45,105 nt of DNA from Actinotignum schaalii. GTDB taxonomy: Bacteria > Actinomycetota > Actinomycetes > Actinomycetales > Actinomycetaceae. The stretch covers positions 1 to 45,105 of the forward strand of contig NZ_JARBHJ010000018.1 of NCBI RefSeq assembly GCF_028864145.1. Direction: 5' to 3'. A program made the position numbers and the translations under genes. Within the stretch, counting starts at the first letter, position 1. Each line of letters starts with the position of its first letter. Shown here one piece after another: positions 32,604-40,328 of this stretch. The notes beneath the pieces are model-generated. The model saw only the letters and a list, made by a program, of their open reading frames with translations, was not told the DNA's origin and did no database searches.

Positions 32604-32612
32604 AATCTTTTC

Positions 32613-34040
32613 CTAACTCAGTGACGAAAGAATCTGCCGGGGAGACCGGCGCAAAATCGGAAACAGCGCAATCGCCAGCGCCACGGCAAGAATCCCGGCG
32701 CCGATACCCAGCGCCCACACAATATCCGCGCCGCTCACCGCGACCGGAGGTAACCCGGCCAGCGCGCCCGGTGCCGCACCGTCCACAACGGCCCGCCCCA
32801 CCAGCGCGGTGAGCTGGCGCCCCGCAAGAATAGCGACGCCGCCGCCAGCCAGTGCTAGCGCGCCCAACTCAAGCGCGAAACCGCCGGCAATCACGCGGCG
32901 CCGCTGCCCGAGCGAAAGCAAGACCCCAATTTCCCGCATGCGCCCGCGCACCCAGAGGGCCAACACCGCGGCGGCAATCACCACGCCGGCCACGCACGCA
33001 CCGCTGAGCAGCGCACTCAACAGGCCTTCCACGCTATCCACCGCGCGCAGCACCCCACTGAAACTCGCGGCATTGTGCTCATAAGTAAGGTCAGGAAGCG
33101 CGGTGCGGGCCGCGGCCAAGCTCGCGGGTAACTCGCTCGCGCTCGCGGTGAAACACCGCACCCGGGTGGCGCCCGCATCCCCGCTGAGCTCGCCGCCGGC
33201 CGCGCTATCCACGAGGATGCGATTCGCAGCCGCGCTTGCCGGCAACCCGGAAGGATTCGGGGTGGTGCCGTCGAAAATCCCGGTGACGGTGCGGGTGACC
33301 TCACCGGCCGGGCCGCGCAGCCGCAGCTCATCGCCAAGTCGCAACCCGTTCGCCTCGGCGAAATCACGGTGGATGAGGGCGCCCGGTTCCGCGCCGTTGT
33401 TCATCTTTCCGGACGCGAGCCGGTAGAGCTTGGCCGCGAAAGCGGGGAACCGCGCCGGATCGTTACTTGCGGTCACCGTCACCGCCCCCACGACGCCGGC
33501 ATCCAATTGCACCCCGCCCGCGGTGGCCACGGCTCGGACTCCAACCGGAGTGGCCAAAATATCTTGCTCGGTGGCAGTGCTTGTCACCCCTGGCAGCGCC
33601 GCGAGCTGGCTGGCCTGGTCCGGACTCAGAGTGGGCGCGGCTTGTGTCAGCGGATTATCGCCGGGGTTGGTGTTGGGGCTATCGCTGGGGACCGCATCGC
33701 CCGGTGCATCGCCCGGCGTATCGCCCGGCGCGCTCTCCGGTACTCCGGCAGCCGCGCCATCCGCATCACTGGGCGAACCGGCCGGTGCACTCGCAACGAA
33801 ACCGGCTCCCACCTGGGCATCAATAGCGGTGCGTAGCTGGCCCATCGCTCCGCGCACCCCGGCCTGCGCCACCAGCGCCGTAAAAATCAAACTGATGACC
33901 ACGAAAAGTAGGGCGTTGCGGACCGGGCGGCGCCGCAGCGCGAGCCCGGCGCGCGCTCCCGCGCTCATGGGCACGGGGTGCTGGGACCCCTGTGGCGGGT
34001 GGCCACCTGCCTGGCCACTCCCGGGAGTTACCCCACTCAT
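32613..34040 (-). CDS. FtsX-like ABC permease (second of operon)
   Basis: This 475-residue permease has one N-terminal membrane helix (about 42-60, NALLFVVISLIFTALVAQ). A large extracellular region follows (60-330), including a Pro/Asp/Gly/Ser-rich repetitive stretch (PGDTPGDAPGDA) and a MacB-like periplasmic core. Three C-terminal helices (about 340-470) form the FtsX domain (RMREIGVLLSLGQRRRVIAGG). The start overlaps the previous permease stop by 4 bp, so the two are coupled and may form a heterodimer. The substrate is unknown; relatives export peptides or control cell-wall lytic enzymes. Confidence 0.87.
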   Translation of the reverse strand: MSGVTPGSGQAGGHPPQGSQHPVPMSAGARAGLALRRRPVRNALLFVVISLIFTALVAQAGVRGAMGQLRTAIDAQVGAGFVASAPAGSPSDADGAAAGVPESAPGDTPGDAPGDAVPSDSPNTNPGDNPLTQAAPTLSPDQASQLAALPGVTSTATEQDILATPVGVRAVATAGGVQLDAGVVGAVTVTASNDPARFPAFAAKLYRLASGKMNNGAEPGALIHRDFAEANGLRLGDELRLRGPAGEVTRTVTGIFDGTTPNPSGLPASAAANRILVDSAAGGELSGDAGATRVRCFTASASELPASLAAARTALPDLTYEHNAASFSGVLRAVDSVEGLLSALLSGACVAGVVIAAAVLALWVRGRMREIGVLLSLGQRRRVIAGGFALELGALALAGGGVAILAGRQLTALVGRAVVDGAAPGALAGLPPVAVSGADIVWALGIGAGILAVALAIALFPILRRSPRQILSSLS

Positions 34041-35401
34041 GCCGCGCTCACCAGCAGTTTGCGCGGGGAAGTGCGCAGCATGGGGAGAGCCGCCAGCACG
34101 GTTGCCCCGATGAGCACGGCGAGGGTGAGGGCCAGGGCGAGCGTCGTCGTACCCGCACTCAACTGGACTGCAAGATCATCCAAGGTTCGCGTGGCCGTGG
34201 TGACATCCACCCCGCCACCCAGCGGGGCCTGCGAGGTGAGCTCCTCCATTCCCGACTTCTTCACCGAGGCGAGCACGCTCGTTCCCACCCGCTGGGCAAC
34301 AACGGTACTGAGGGCCACCCCGGCTGCTGCCGCCGGGATACTAATAAAGATCAGCTCCACCAGGTATTGGCCCAGAATCTTCAGTTTCGAGGTGCCGATA
34401 GCGAGCAGCACCCCGGTTTCGCGGCGGCGCTCGCGCAGCCAGAGCACCAGCACCAGGCTGAGGAGCGCGAGGGCGAGGATCGTCGTCGTGATAATCGCGC
34501 CCGTCATCACGCTCTGCACCCCGGCCACCGCGCCGGTGATACCGGTAAGCAGTTGAGAGGTGCGGGTGAGCTGATAGTTACGCCAATCGATAGGTAGGCC
34601 ACGCGCCTCATTCATCACCGCTTCGCTATCGGCGCCTTCGGCCACGAAGAAAGTGGTGTCTTGATAAATCTCCGTTTCCGGGGTGTAGGCGTAGAGCGCG
34701 CGGGTGGTGGCGAGGTCCGTGTAGACCGCGTTCGCGAAAAGCTCGAGGCGGCGCGCGGCCGGCTGCGGATTATCCCCGCGCACCAAGCCCACGATCTCCA
34801 CGGTCACTTCCGCGGTTGATTTCTTCGTATTGTCGTAATCATAAGGATTACCGCGCAGGGTGAGTTTCGAGCCAACGGTCAGGCCGTTGAGCCGCGCCAA
34901 ATCCTCGTGAATAATCGCCTTATTTTTATCTTCGCGGGTGATGTGCCGCCCGGCCACCAGCTCCAGGGTGCCGCTGCGAATATTCGTTTCATCCGCGCTG
35001 GCACTTACTCCGCGTACGCTCACGGCATTACCGAGTTGCGCCTCGCGCTTGGCATCGTATTCCTGGCGGTCCAGCCGGGCCACCTTGGCGTTCACAAGAT
35101 CCGCGGTCACATCCTGGCGTGCCGTGAAACGATCCACTCCGGGCAGTGCTGCGATCCGCTCCACGTCCGCGGGTTTGACCGTCCCGCCCCCGCGTGGGGT
35201 ACCGGAATTATAGGGGGAGTTTTCCAGCACGAAACCGGATCCCAGGGTGTGTTCCGCGTCGCGGCCCGCCGCTGCCGATGCCGTTTTCACCGCCCCGGCC
35301 GAAACCAGCACGGTTACCACGGCCGTGATGATGACGAAAAGAAGGAGGGTACGGATATGTTTTCGGGTGACGTAACGCCACGCGCGTCCAGCTAAGGTCA
35401 C
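34037..35401 (-). CDS. FtsX-like ABC permease (first of operon)
   Basis: This 454-residue permease begins (M)TLAGRAWRYVTRKHIRTLLL with a first helix (about 17-36, LLLFVIITAVVTVLVSAGA). A MacB-like extracellular domain follows to about residue 320. The three-helix FtsX domain at the end carries LRERRRETGVLLAIGTSKLKI split as RERRRETGVLL and IGTSKLKI. The open frame extends upstream to 36538, but that part is antisense to thrC and looks unlike permease. The GTG at 35401 is chosen for the AAAGG site upstream and the natural N-terminus. It is the first gene of the operon and divergent from thrC. Confidence 0.88.
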   Translation of the reverse strand: MTLAGRAWRYVTRKHIRTLLLFVIITAVVTVLVSAGAVKTASAAAGRDAEHTLGSGFVLENSPYNSGTPRGGGTVKPADVERIAALPGVDRFTARQDVTADLVNAKVARLDRQEYDAKREAQLGNAVSVRGVSASADETNIRSGTLELVAGRHITREDKNKAIIHEDLARLNGLTVGSKLTLRGNPYDYDNTKKSTAEVTVEIVGLVRGDNPQPAARRLELFANAVYTDLATTRALYAYTPETEIYQDTTFFVAEGADSEAVMNEARGLPIDWRNYQLTRTSQLLTGITGAVAGVQSVMTGAIITTTILALALLSLVLVLWLRERRRETGVLLAIGTSKLKILGQYLVELIFISIPAAAAGVALSTVVAQRVGTSVLASVKKSGMEELTSQAPLGGGVDVTTATRTLDDLAVQLSAGTTTLALALTLAVLIGATVLAALPMLRTSPRKLLVSAA

Positions 35402-35501
35402 TACCGGGTACCTTTCACGTCTTCGGGAAAATTTCTGATAGGCACTAGCATTTCTCAGCTTACTGGAGACTTCCTGGAGGCTTCGTGAAGAGATATGAAA
35501 A

Positions 35502-35563
35502 GCCCTGCGTGCCGCGAGCCCTGCGTGCCGCGAGCCCTGCGCGCCGCGAGCCGTGTGCGCCGG
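35502..35563. repeat. Tandem 16-bp repeat, about 3.9 copies, between divergent promoters
   Basis: The unit GCCCTGCGTGCCGCGA occurs at 35502-35517 and 35518-35533 identically, at 35534-35549 with one change, and partly at 35550-35563. It lies between the divergent ABC permease operon and thrC. It could be a copy-number-variable regulatory array or simple slippage. Confidence 0.85.
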
Positions 35564-35662
35564 GTTGGCTGTGCTTGACCACGGGTATTGCGAGCGGCGG
35601 GGAGCCACTATGATGGGAGAGCGGCGCTCTTTTCCCGCACCCACCCTCAGCGAAAGGCGAGC

Positions 35663-37141
35663 ATGCAGTTCATCTCCACCCGTTCCGGGATGGAACCGGC
35701 TTCTTTCACCGATATTCTGCTGGACGGCCTGGCCCCGGACGGCGGCCTGGTGGTACCCGAAAGCATCCCGCATGTGGATGCCGCCCAGCTTGAAGCGTGG
35801 CGCGGCCTGAGCTATCCGGAGCTGGCAGCGGCGATTATCGGCCTGTACGCTACCGATATTCCCACCGCGGATCTTGAGCGTCTCACCGCGGCCGCCTATA
35901 GCCCGCAGAACTTCCCGGGCGGGGTGCCGCTGCGCCGCGTGGATGACACGCTGGTCTTGGTTGGCCTTTCGGAAGGCCCCACCATGGCTTTCAAGGATCT
36001 CGCGATGCAGTTCCTGGGCCAGGCCATTCCCTACGTGCTGGCTGCCACCGGGCGTGACCTCACTATCCTGGGTGCTACTTCGGGGGATACGGGTTCCTCG
36101 GCGGAATACGCCTTCCGCGGCCAGCCGGGCGTGCAGGTGGTCATGCTTTCCCCGCGCGGGCGGATGTCCGCGGTGCAGCGCGCCCAAATGTATTCCCTTC
36201 AGGACGCCAATATCCACAATCTCGTTGTCGATGGCGTTTTCGACGACTGCCAAGACATCGTTAAAACACTCAGCTCTGATATCGACTTCAAAACGCGCTA
36301 CCGCATCGGAGCGGTCAATTCCATCAATTTCGGGCGCATCGCCGCGCAAATTGTCTACTACTTCTGGGCGTGGTTGCGTTACACCGATGGCACGTTCGCG
36401 CGGGATAGGAACGACGACGACGCCGCTGGCGCGGCTGCCCCTACCGCTCCCGGTGCTGCGGGCGGGGCGCGCGGCGAGGCCATCCGGGTGGATTTTTGTG
36501 TGCCCTCCGGTAATTTTGGCAATATTTATGCCGGCCACCTGGCGCGCTGCATGGGTCTGCCCATCCGCCGCCTGCTACTGGCCACCAACGAAAATAATGT
36601 GCTGGAAGAATTCTTCACCACCGGGCGCTACACCCCGCGCTCGCGGGAGCGTACATTCGCCACCTCCAGCCCGTCCATGGATATTTCCAAGGCATCCAAT
36701 GTGGAGCGTTTCATCTACCAGGTGCTGGGGGCGGAGTTCCCGGTTGCCTGGGAGCAGCTGAACGCCACCGGAACTCTGGATATGCACACGTATCTGCCGG
36801 AATTTGGGGAGAAATTCGGCTTCGCGGCCTCATCATCCCATCATGCGGATCGGCTGGCTGCCATTGAGTGGACCTACCGCACCAGCGGGATCCTCATTGA
36901 CCCGCATACCGCGGACGCGGTTACGGTGGCCCGCCGCCTAAGCGATGGCACGGTCCCGGTCCTCGCCATGGAAACCGCCCGCCCGGAGAAGTTCGCGCAT
37001 ACCGTCCGCGAAGCGGTCGGGGATGCAGCCGATGACCTGGAGGAACGCCTGACCGGGCTGCTGGCCCTCCCGCAGCGTGCAACCCAGGTTCCCGCCGATC
37101 CGGAAGCGGTGCGCGAGTATATCGCCACGCATTGCGCTTAG
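35663..37141 (+). CDS. thrC: Threonine synthase
   Basis: This 492-residue PLP enzyme makes threonine from O-phosphohomoserine. It is of the long form found in corynebacteria and enterobacteria. Motifs: MQFISTRSGMEPASFTDILL at the start, the PLP Lys in GPTMAFKDLAMQFLG, the phosphate-binding ATSGDTGSSAEYAF, and VPSGNFGNIYAGH (CVPSGNFGN). A short Ala/Asp-rich insert (RNDDDAAGAAAPTAPGAAGG, about residues 250-275) is atypical and probably a surface loop. GAAAGG precedes the ATG. No other threonine gene is adjacent. Confidence 0.94.
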   Translation: MQFISTRSGMEPASFTDILLDGLAPDGGLVVPESIPHVDAAQLEAWRGLSYPELAAAIIGLYATDIPTADLERLTAAAYSPQNFPGGVPLRRVDDTLVLVGLSEGPTMAFKDLAMQFLGQAIPYVLAATGRDLTILGATSGDTGSSAEYAFRGQPGVQVVMLSPRGRMSAVQRAQMYSLQDANIHNLVVDGVFDDCQDIVKTLSSDIDFKTRYRIGAVNSINFGRIAAQIVYYFWAWLRYTDGTFARDRNDDDAAGAAAPTAPGAAGGARGEAIRVDFCVPSGNFGNIYAGHLARCMGLPIRRLLLATNENNVLEEFFTTGRYTPRSRERTFATSSPSMDISKASNVERFIYQVLGAEFPVAWEQLNATGTLDMHTYLPEFGEKFGFAASSSHHADRLAAIEWTYRTSGILIDPHTADAVTVARRLSDGTVPVLAMETARPEKFAHTVREAVGDAADDLEERLTGLLALPQRATQVPADPEAVREYIATHCA

Positions 37142-37163
37142 TGGGCCGCCGGGCGGGTTTCCC

Positions 37164-37197
37164 GCGCGGCGCGAGGCGCCGCGCGCGTCGTCGTACC
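37164..37197 (+). terminator. GC hairpin followed by GCGTCGTCGTACC after thrC
   Basis: GCGCGGCGC (37164-37172) and GCGCCGCGC (37176-37184) pair perfectly with a GAG loop. GCGTCGTCGTACC follows immediately (37185-37197) in place of a U-tract. This is the second copy of the composite element seen after the NCS2 permease gene. Confidence 0.65.
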
Positions 37198-37307
37198 TCT
37201 ATATTCCCGCGCCGGAAACAGGCTGGATCCGGGTAGTATATGAGGTAATGAGCCGCGCGATTGGCGCCGTTGCCCGCGCACGAGCCTAGACAGAACGGGG
37301 TGTATCC

Positions 37308-38258
37308 ATGGCACGCATTTTCGTTGTTGGAAGCATGAATTCCGATACCTTCCTTAAGGTGGAGAATTTTGTGGAGCCGGGAGAAACAATTTCTGCCCTC
37401 AGCTCCCACACCGCGCTAGGCGGGAAGGGTCTCAATCAGGCGGTTGCCGCGGCCCGTATGGGAATCCCCGTGACTATGGTGGCTGCCCTCGGGCGCGATG
37501 CCGTGGGGGATGCCGTTGCGGCTGAGCTCGCCGCGGAAGAAAATCTTGATATGGATGCCGTGCTGCGGGTGGGTGAACCCACCGGGCAGGCCATGATCCA
37601 ATCCGATGCAGATGGCGAAAATGCCATCGTGGTGGTGGCCGGTGCGAATGCCGCGAATACTCCGGAGAATGTGGTGGAGCGTCTCGCCGCGGTAGAGAGC
37701 GGCGATATTGTGGTGTGCCAATTGGAAATTCCCGAACCCGCGGTGGCGGCCGCATTGGCGGAGGCAAAGAAACGCGGGGCCACCACGGTGCTCAACGCCG
37801 CCCCGGCCGCCCCGGTGGGCCACCTCCTGGAGAATGTGGACGTGCTTATCGTGAACGAAACCGAGGCGGATACCATTTTGGGAACCAAGGTGACCGACCG
37901 CGCCCAGCAGCTCCACCTGCGCTACGGCGGTTCCATTGTGGTGACGCTGGGAAGCCACGGCTGCCAGTATATTGACGCCTACCTGCCCGACGCCGATGTC
38001 AAGGCCGATGCGCTGCCCGCCCACCACGTGGAGGTGGTGGATACCACCGGCGCGGGTGATGCTTTCGTGGGAGCTTTCGCAGCTGCCCTGGCCGTGGGTG
38101 AATCACTGGCCACCGCGGCCCGCTGGGGCACGGCCCTCGGTGCCATTGCTACCGGGGCTTCGGGGGCGCAAGGCTATACGGCTAGCCGTGCGGATGTGGT
38201 GGCGCTGGCCGGTGTCGGCACAGCTAGCGGCGCCGGCACGGAAGCCGCGGCCAAGTAG
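37308..38258 (+). CDS. rbsK: Ribokinase (PfkB family)
   Basis: This 316-residue sugar kinase has the first PfkB signature in GGKGLNQAVAAARMG and the second in DTTGAGDAFVGAFAAAL, with the catalytic Asp in GAGD. ARIFVVGSMNSDTFLKV at the start and NAAPAAP and LIVNETEA are ribokinase-like. It would phosphorylate ribose (or a related furanose) at O5. A GGGGTG site precedes the ATG. No ribose transporter or LacI regulator is adjacent; the next gene, 39 bp on, encodes a HAD phosphatase, so the two may form a small operon. Confidence 0.88.
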   Translation: MARIFVVGSMNSDTFLKVENFVEPGETISALSSHTALGGKGLNQAVAAARMGIPVTMVAALGRDAVGDAVAAELAAEENLDMDAVLRVGEPTGQAMIQSDADGENAIVVVAGANAANTPENVVERLAAVESGDIVVCQLEIPEPAVAAALAEAKKRGATTVLNAAPAAPVGHLLENVDVLIVNETEADTILGTKVTDRAQQLHLRYGGSIVVTLGSHGCQYIDAYLPDADVKADALPAHHVEVVDTTGAGDAFVGAFAAALAVGESLATAARWGTALGAIATGASGAQGYTASRADVVALAGVGTASGAGTEAAAK

Positions 38259-38297
38259 AGCACTCGTGAGCCCAGCACCACCCCGAAAGGTTTCTTT

Positions 38298-39146
38298 GTG
38301 CAGCCCGTAGCTACCGATCTGAGCCTCCTGCGCGAGGCCGCCGCCAGCGTGAAACTCGTTGTCGTTGATATGGATGGCACCTTCCTCCTGCCGGGGAAGA
38401 TTTTCCCGGAACGCGGCAATGAGCTGGTGGCGCGCCTGCGAGAACGTGGCATTATTTTCTGTCCGGCTTCCGGACGGCAGTACCAAACCCTCGCGGATAT
38501 GTTTTCTGCCCACGTGGAAGGCATGCCCATTATTGCGGAGAACGGGGCGAATGTGCGCCGTGACGGCGAGCCGCTCGCCACAACTACCTTGCCTCGGGAA
38601 ACCAGCGCGCGGGTCGTGGAGATCGTGCGCGAGCTCAGCGCAGCCGGGGAAGATGTGGGCACGGTACTCTGCGGGGAGAAGGCCTACGCCGAACGCAACG
38701 ATACCGCGTTCCTGGATGAAACCCTCGCTTATTATCACGCGAATGCGATCGTCCCCGACCTCATGCCCCATACCGAGGGGATTTACAAAATTGGGGTGCT
38801 CAGTTTCGCCGATCCGCTCCAGCGCGTGATCCCGCTGTTGGAAACTCTCGGGCCGGGCGTGGATGTGGTGCGCAGCGGCGAGCTGTGGACGGACGTCAAC
38901 CCCTCCGCGGCCACGAAAGGCACCGGCCTGGCCGGCCTCCAGGCGAGCCTGGGCATCAGCCCGGCGCAGACCCTGTGCTTCGGGGATTTCAATAATGACA
39001 TCCCCATGTTTGAGCACGCGCATTTCAGCTTCGCCATGGCGAATGCCCAGCCCGATGTGGTGGAGGCCGCCCGCTACGTGGCGCCCTCCAATGCGGAGGA
39101 AGGCGTGATTACTGTGCTCAGCGACCTCTTCGAGCTGGGCCTTTAG
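38298..39146 (+). CDS. HAD-superfamily sugar phosphatase (Cof type)
   Basis: This 282-residue HAD IIB hydrolase has motif I VVDMDGTFL (nucleophile and acid Asp), motif II in CPASGRQY, a Cof cap domain, the Lys in ATKGTGLAGL and motif IV GDFNNDIPMFE, followed by AMANAQPDV. Such enzymes dephosphorylate sugar phosphates or flavin nucleotides; the substrate is not predictable. GTG start with GAAAGG upstream. It follows the ribokinase gene closely and is convergent with the next gene, with only 12 bp between stops. Confidence 0.9.
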   Translation: MQPVATDLSLLREAAASVKLVVVDMDGTFLLPGKIFPERGNELVARLRERGIIFCPASGRQYQTLADMFSAHVEGMPIIAENGANVRRDGEPLATTTLPRETSARVVEIVRELSAAGEDVGTVLCGEKAYAERNDTAFLDETLAYYHANAIVPDLMPHTEGIYKIGVLSFADPLQRVIPLLETLGPGVDVVRSGELWTDVNPSAATKGTGLAGLQASLGISPAQTLCFGDFNNDIPMFEHAHFSFAMANAQPDVVEAARYVAPSNAEEGVITVLSDLFELGL

Positions 39147-39158
39147 CCATAAAATCCG

Positions 39159-39944
39159 CTAGTTTTGCGGGTCCTGCTGCGGTTCTTCGCCCTCGCGCGG
39201 TTCTTGTACGGGCTGCGTTTCCGCGGGCGCTACGCTTTCCCCGTGGTCCGTATTTTTGGGCGACGCCGCCGCAGCTGGCGCAGCGGGCGGTGCCGGCGGG
39301 AAAACGGGATTCTGTGGCGGGAACTGCGGGTTCTGGCCGCCGGAAACTTTACCGGGCTGCGCCGGGACGGCTGCCGCGGTAGGTGTCTTCGCGATTTGCC
39401 AGATACCGAAACCGAACATGAGCACGGCGGCCACCGCGAGCAGATAGAAGCCAATTCCGGGAGCAATATTCACATCTACACCCTGGGATTGCCCGTAGGC
39501 AATGATGGTATCCGCATCCGAGGGCTTGATATTAATAACCAGGTAAATCCCCACGATAACCGCGCCGACAATGCCGCCCGAAGACCACGTTTTGCGCACC
39601 GCGGCGGGTGCCTGGCGCACCAGCCCCACGAAAGCACCAATCGCGCCCAAGGCCAGGCCGATGGTGATGAAAATGGCCACCGATTTGGTATCCGTTTCCC
39701 ACAGTTTGACACCGAAATCTTCCGATTGGGTGCCGGCGCTCATATGCAGGGTCCAGAAGTGCAGTGCCGTGCCAATAAAACCGATGATGGAACCGGCCAG
39801 CACGCCGATCGGGGCAGCTAGCGGTGGTGTGGCGCGTACCGCCGGAGTGCCTGCGGCCTCGGGCAGGGGAGTGCCGGCGGGCCCGGGCGCATGGAACGAG
39901 TGCTCCGAGGGCATATCGGCCCCCTGGGGGAAAGTGTTACTCAT
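39159..39944 (-). CDS. Four-helix membrane protein with Pro/Ala-rich tail
   Basis: This 261-residue protein has four predicted membrane helices: about 34-54 (PIGVLAGSIIGFIGTALHFW), 77-98, 113-130 and 152-172 (GIGFYLLAVAAVLMFGFGIW). A hydrophilic Pro/Ala/Gln/Glu-rich tail of about 80 residues follows. The loop TLHMSAGTQSEDFGVKLWET is probably extracellular. I do not recognise a named family. The ATG at 39944 has a TAAACT box 7 nt upstream and no useful ribosome site, so the mRNA is probably leaderless. Confidence 0.75.
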   Translation of the reverse strand: MSNTFPQGADMPSEHSFHAPGPAGTPLPEAAGTPAVRATPPLAAPIGVLAGSIIGFIGTALHFWTLHMSAGTQSEDFGVKLWETDTKSVAIFITIGLALGAIGAFVGLVRQAPAAVRKTWSSGGIVGAVIVGIYLVINIKPSDADTIIAYGQSQGVDVNIAPGIGFYLLAVAAVLMFGFGIWQIAKTPTAAAVPAQPGKVSGGQNPQFPPQNPVFPPAPPAAPAAAASPKNTDHGESVAPAETQPVQEPREGEEPQQDPQN

Positions 39945-39951
39945 ACTCCCT

Positions 39952-39957
39952 AGTTTA
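39952..39957 (-). promoter_or_regulatory. -10 box TAAACT for leaderless membrane-protein gene
   Basis: On the minus strand TAAACT is followed by 7 nt (AGGGAGT) and the ATG at 39944. GGGAG ends only 1 nt before the ATG, too close to serve as a ribosome site. Confidence 0.55.
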
Positions 39958-40328
39958 GGGGCCGTATAGCGATGGTGGGGTGGGTGGATACCACACGGCG
40001 CGGGGTGCGTGGGAACGACGACGCAGCACCGGGACAAGAGTCCCAGGGCTACCCTATGTTCACCCAGAGATATGAAACCCCTCACACGCACTCGAAAATA
40101 GGTAGAGTAATAGGTAGGAACGCGGGAGTTTTCGCGTTCCGGTCATAACAATATACGTGTTCTCTTCCCGCGGGTAGCGAAGCGCTGTTGCTTCCCTACC
40201 CGGCCCTACGTCCCTGTATATGCGCTGCTGGCACGGAGGTGTGCGGGATACGCCGGGAAGCCCATCGAATTTATCCATTACGCGGGCGGGCCGCGGGTCT
40301 GCTCGCACCGATACGCGGAGGTCGAACA
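39958..40328 (+). promoter_or_regulatory. Intergenic region with structured leader upstream of the dehydrogenase
   Basis: No gene is supported in this gap of about 370 bp. AT-rich promoter-like DNA lies around 40095-40115 (GAAAATAGGTAGAGTAATAG). Two hairpins follow: GGAACGCG/CGCGTTCC (40117-40124 with 40133-40140), and a longer one from CGGGTAG (40171-40177) to CTACCCG (40196-40202) with inner GAAGC/GCTTC. They could be part of a regulatory 5' leader. A minus-strand CGTCGTCGT motif lies at 40012-40024. GGAGG precedes the ATG at 40329. Confidence 0.45.

Noticed and set aside
35402-36538. Upstream extension of the first ABC permease frame
   Set aside because: This part is antisense to threonine synthase and unlike any permease N-terminus; the GTG at 35401 with AAAGG upstream is the natural start.
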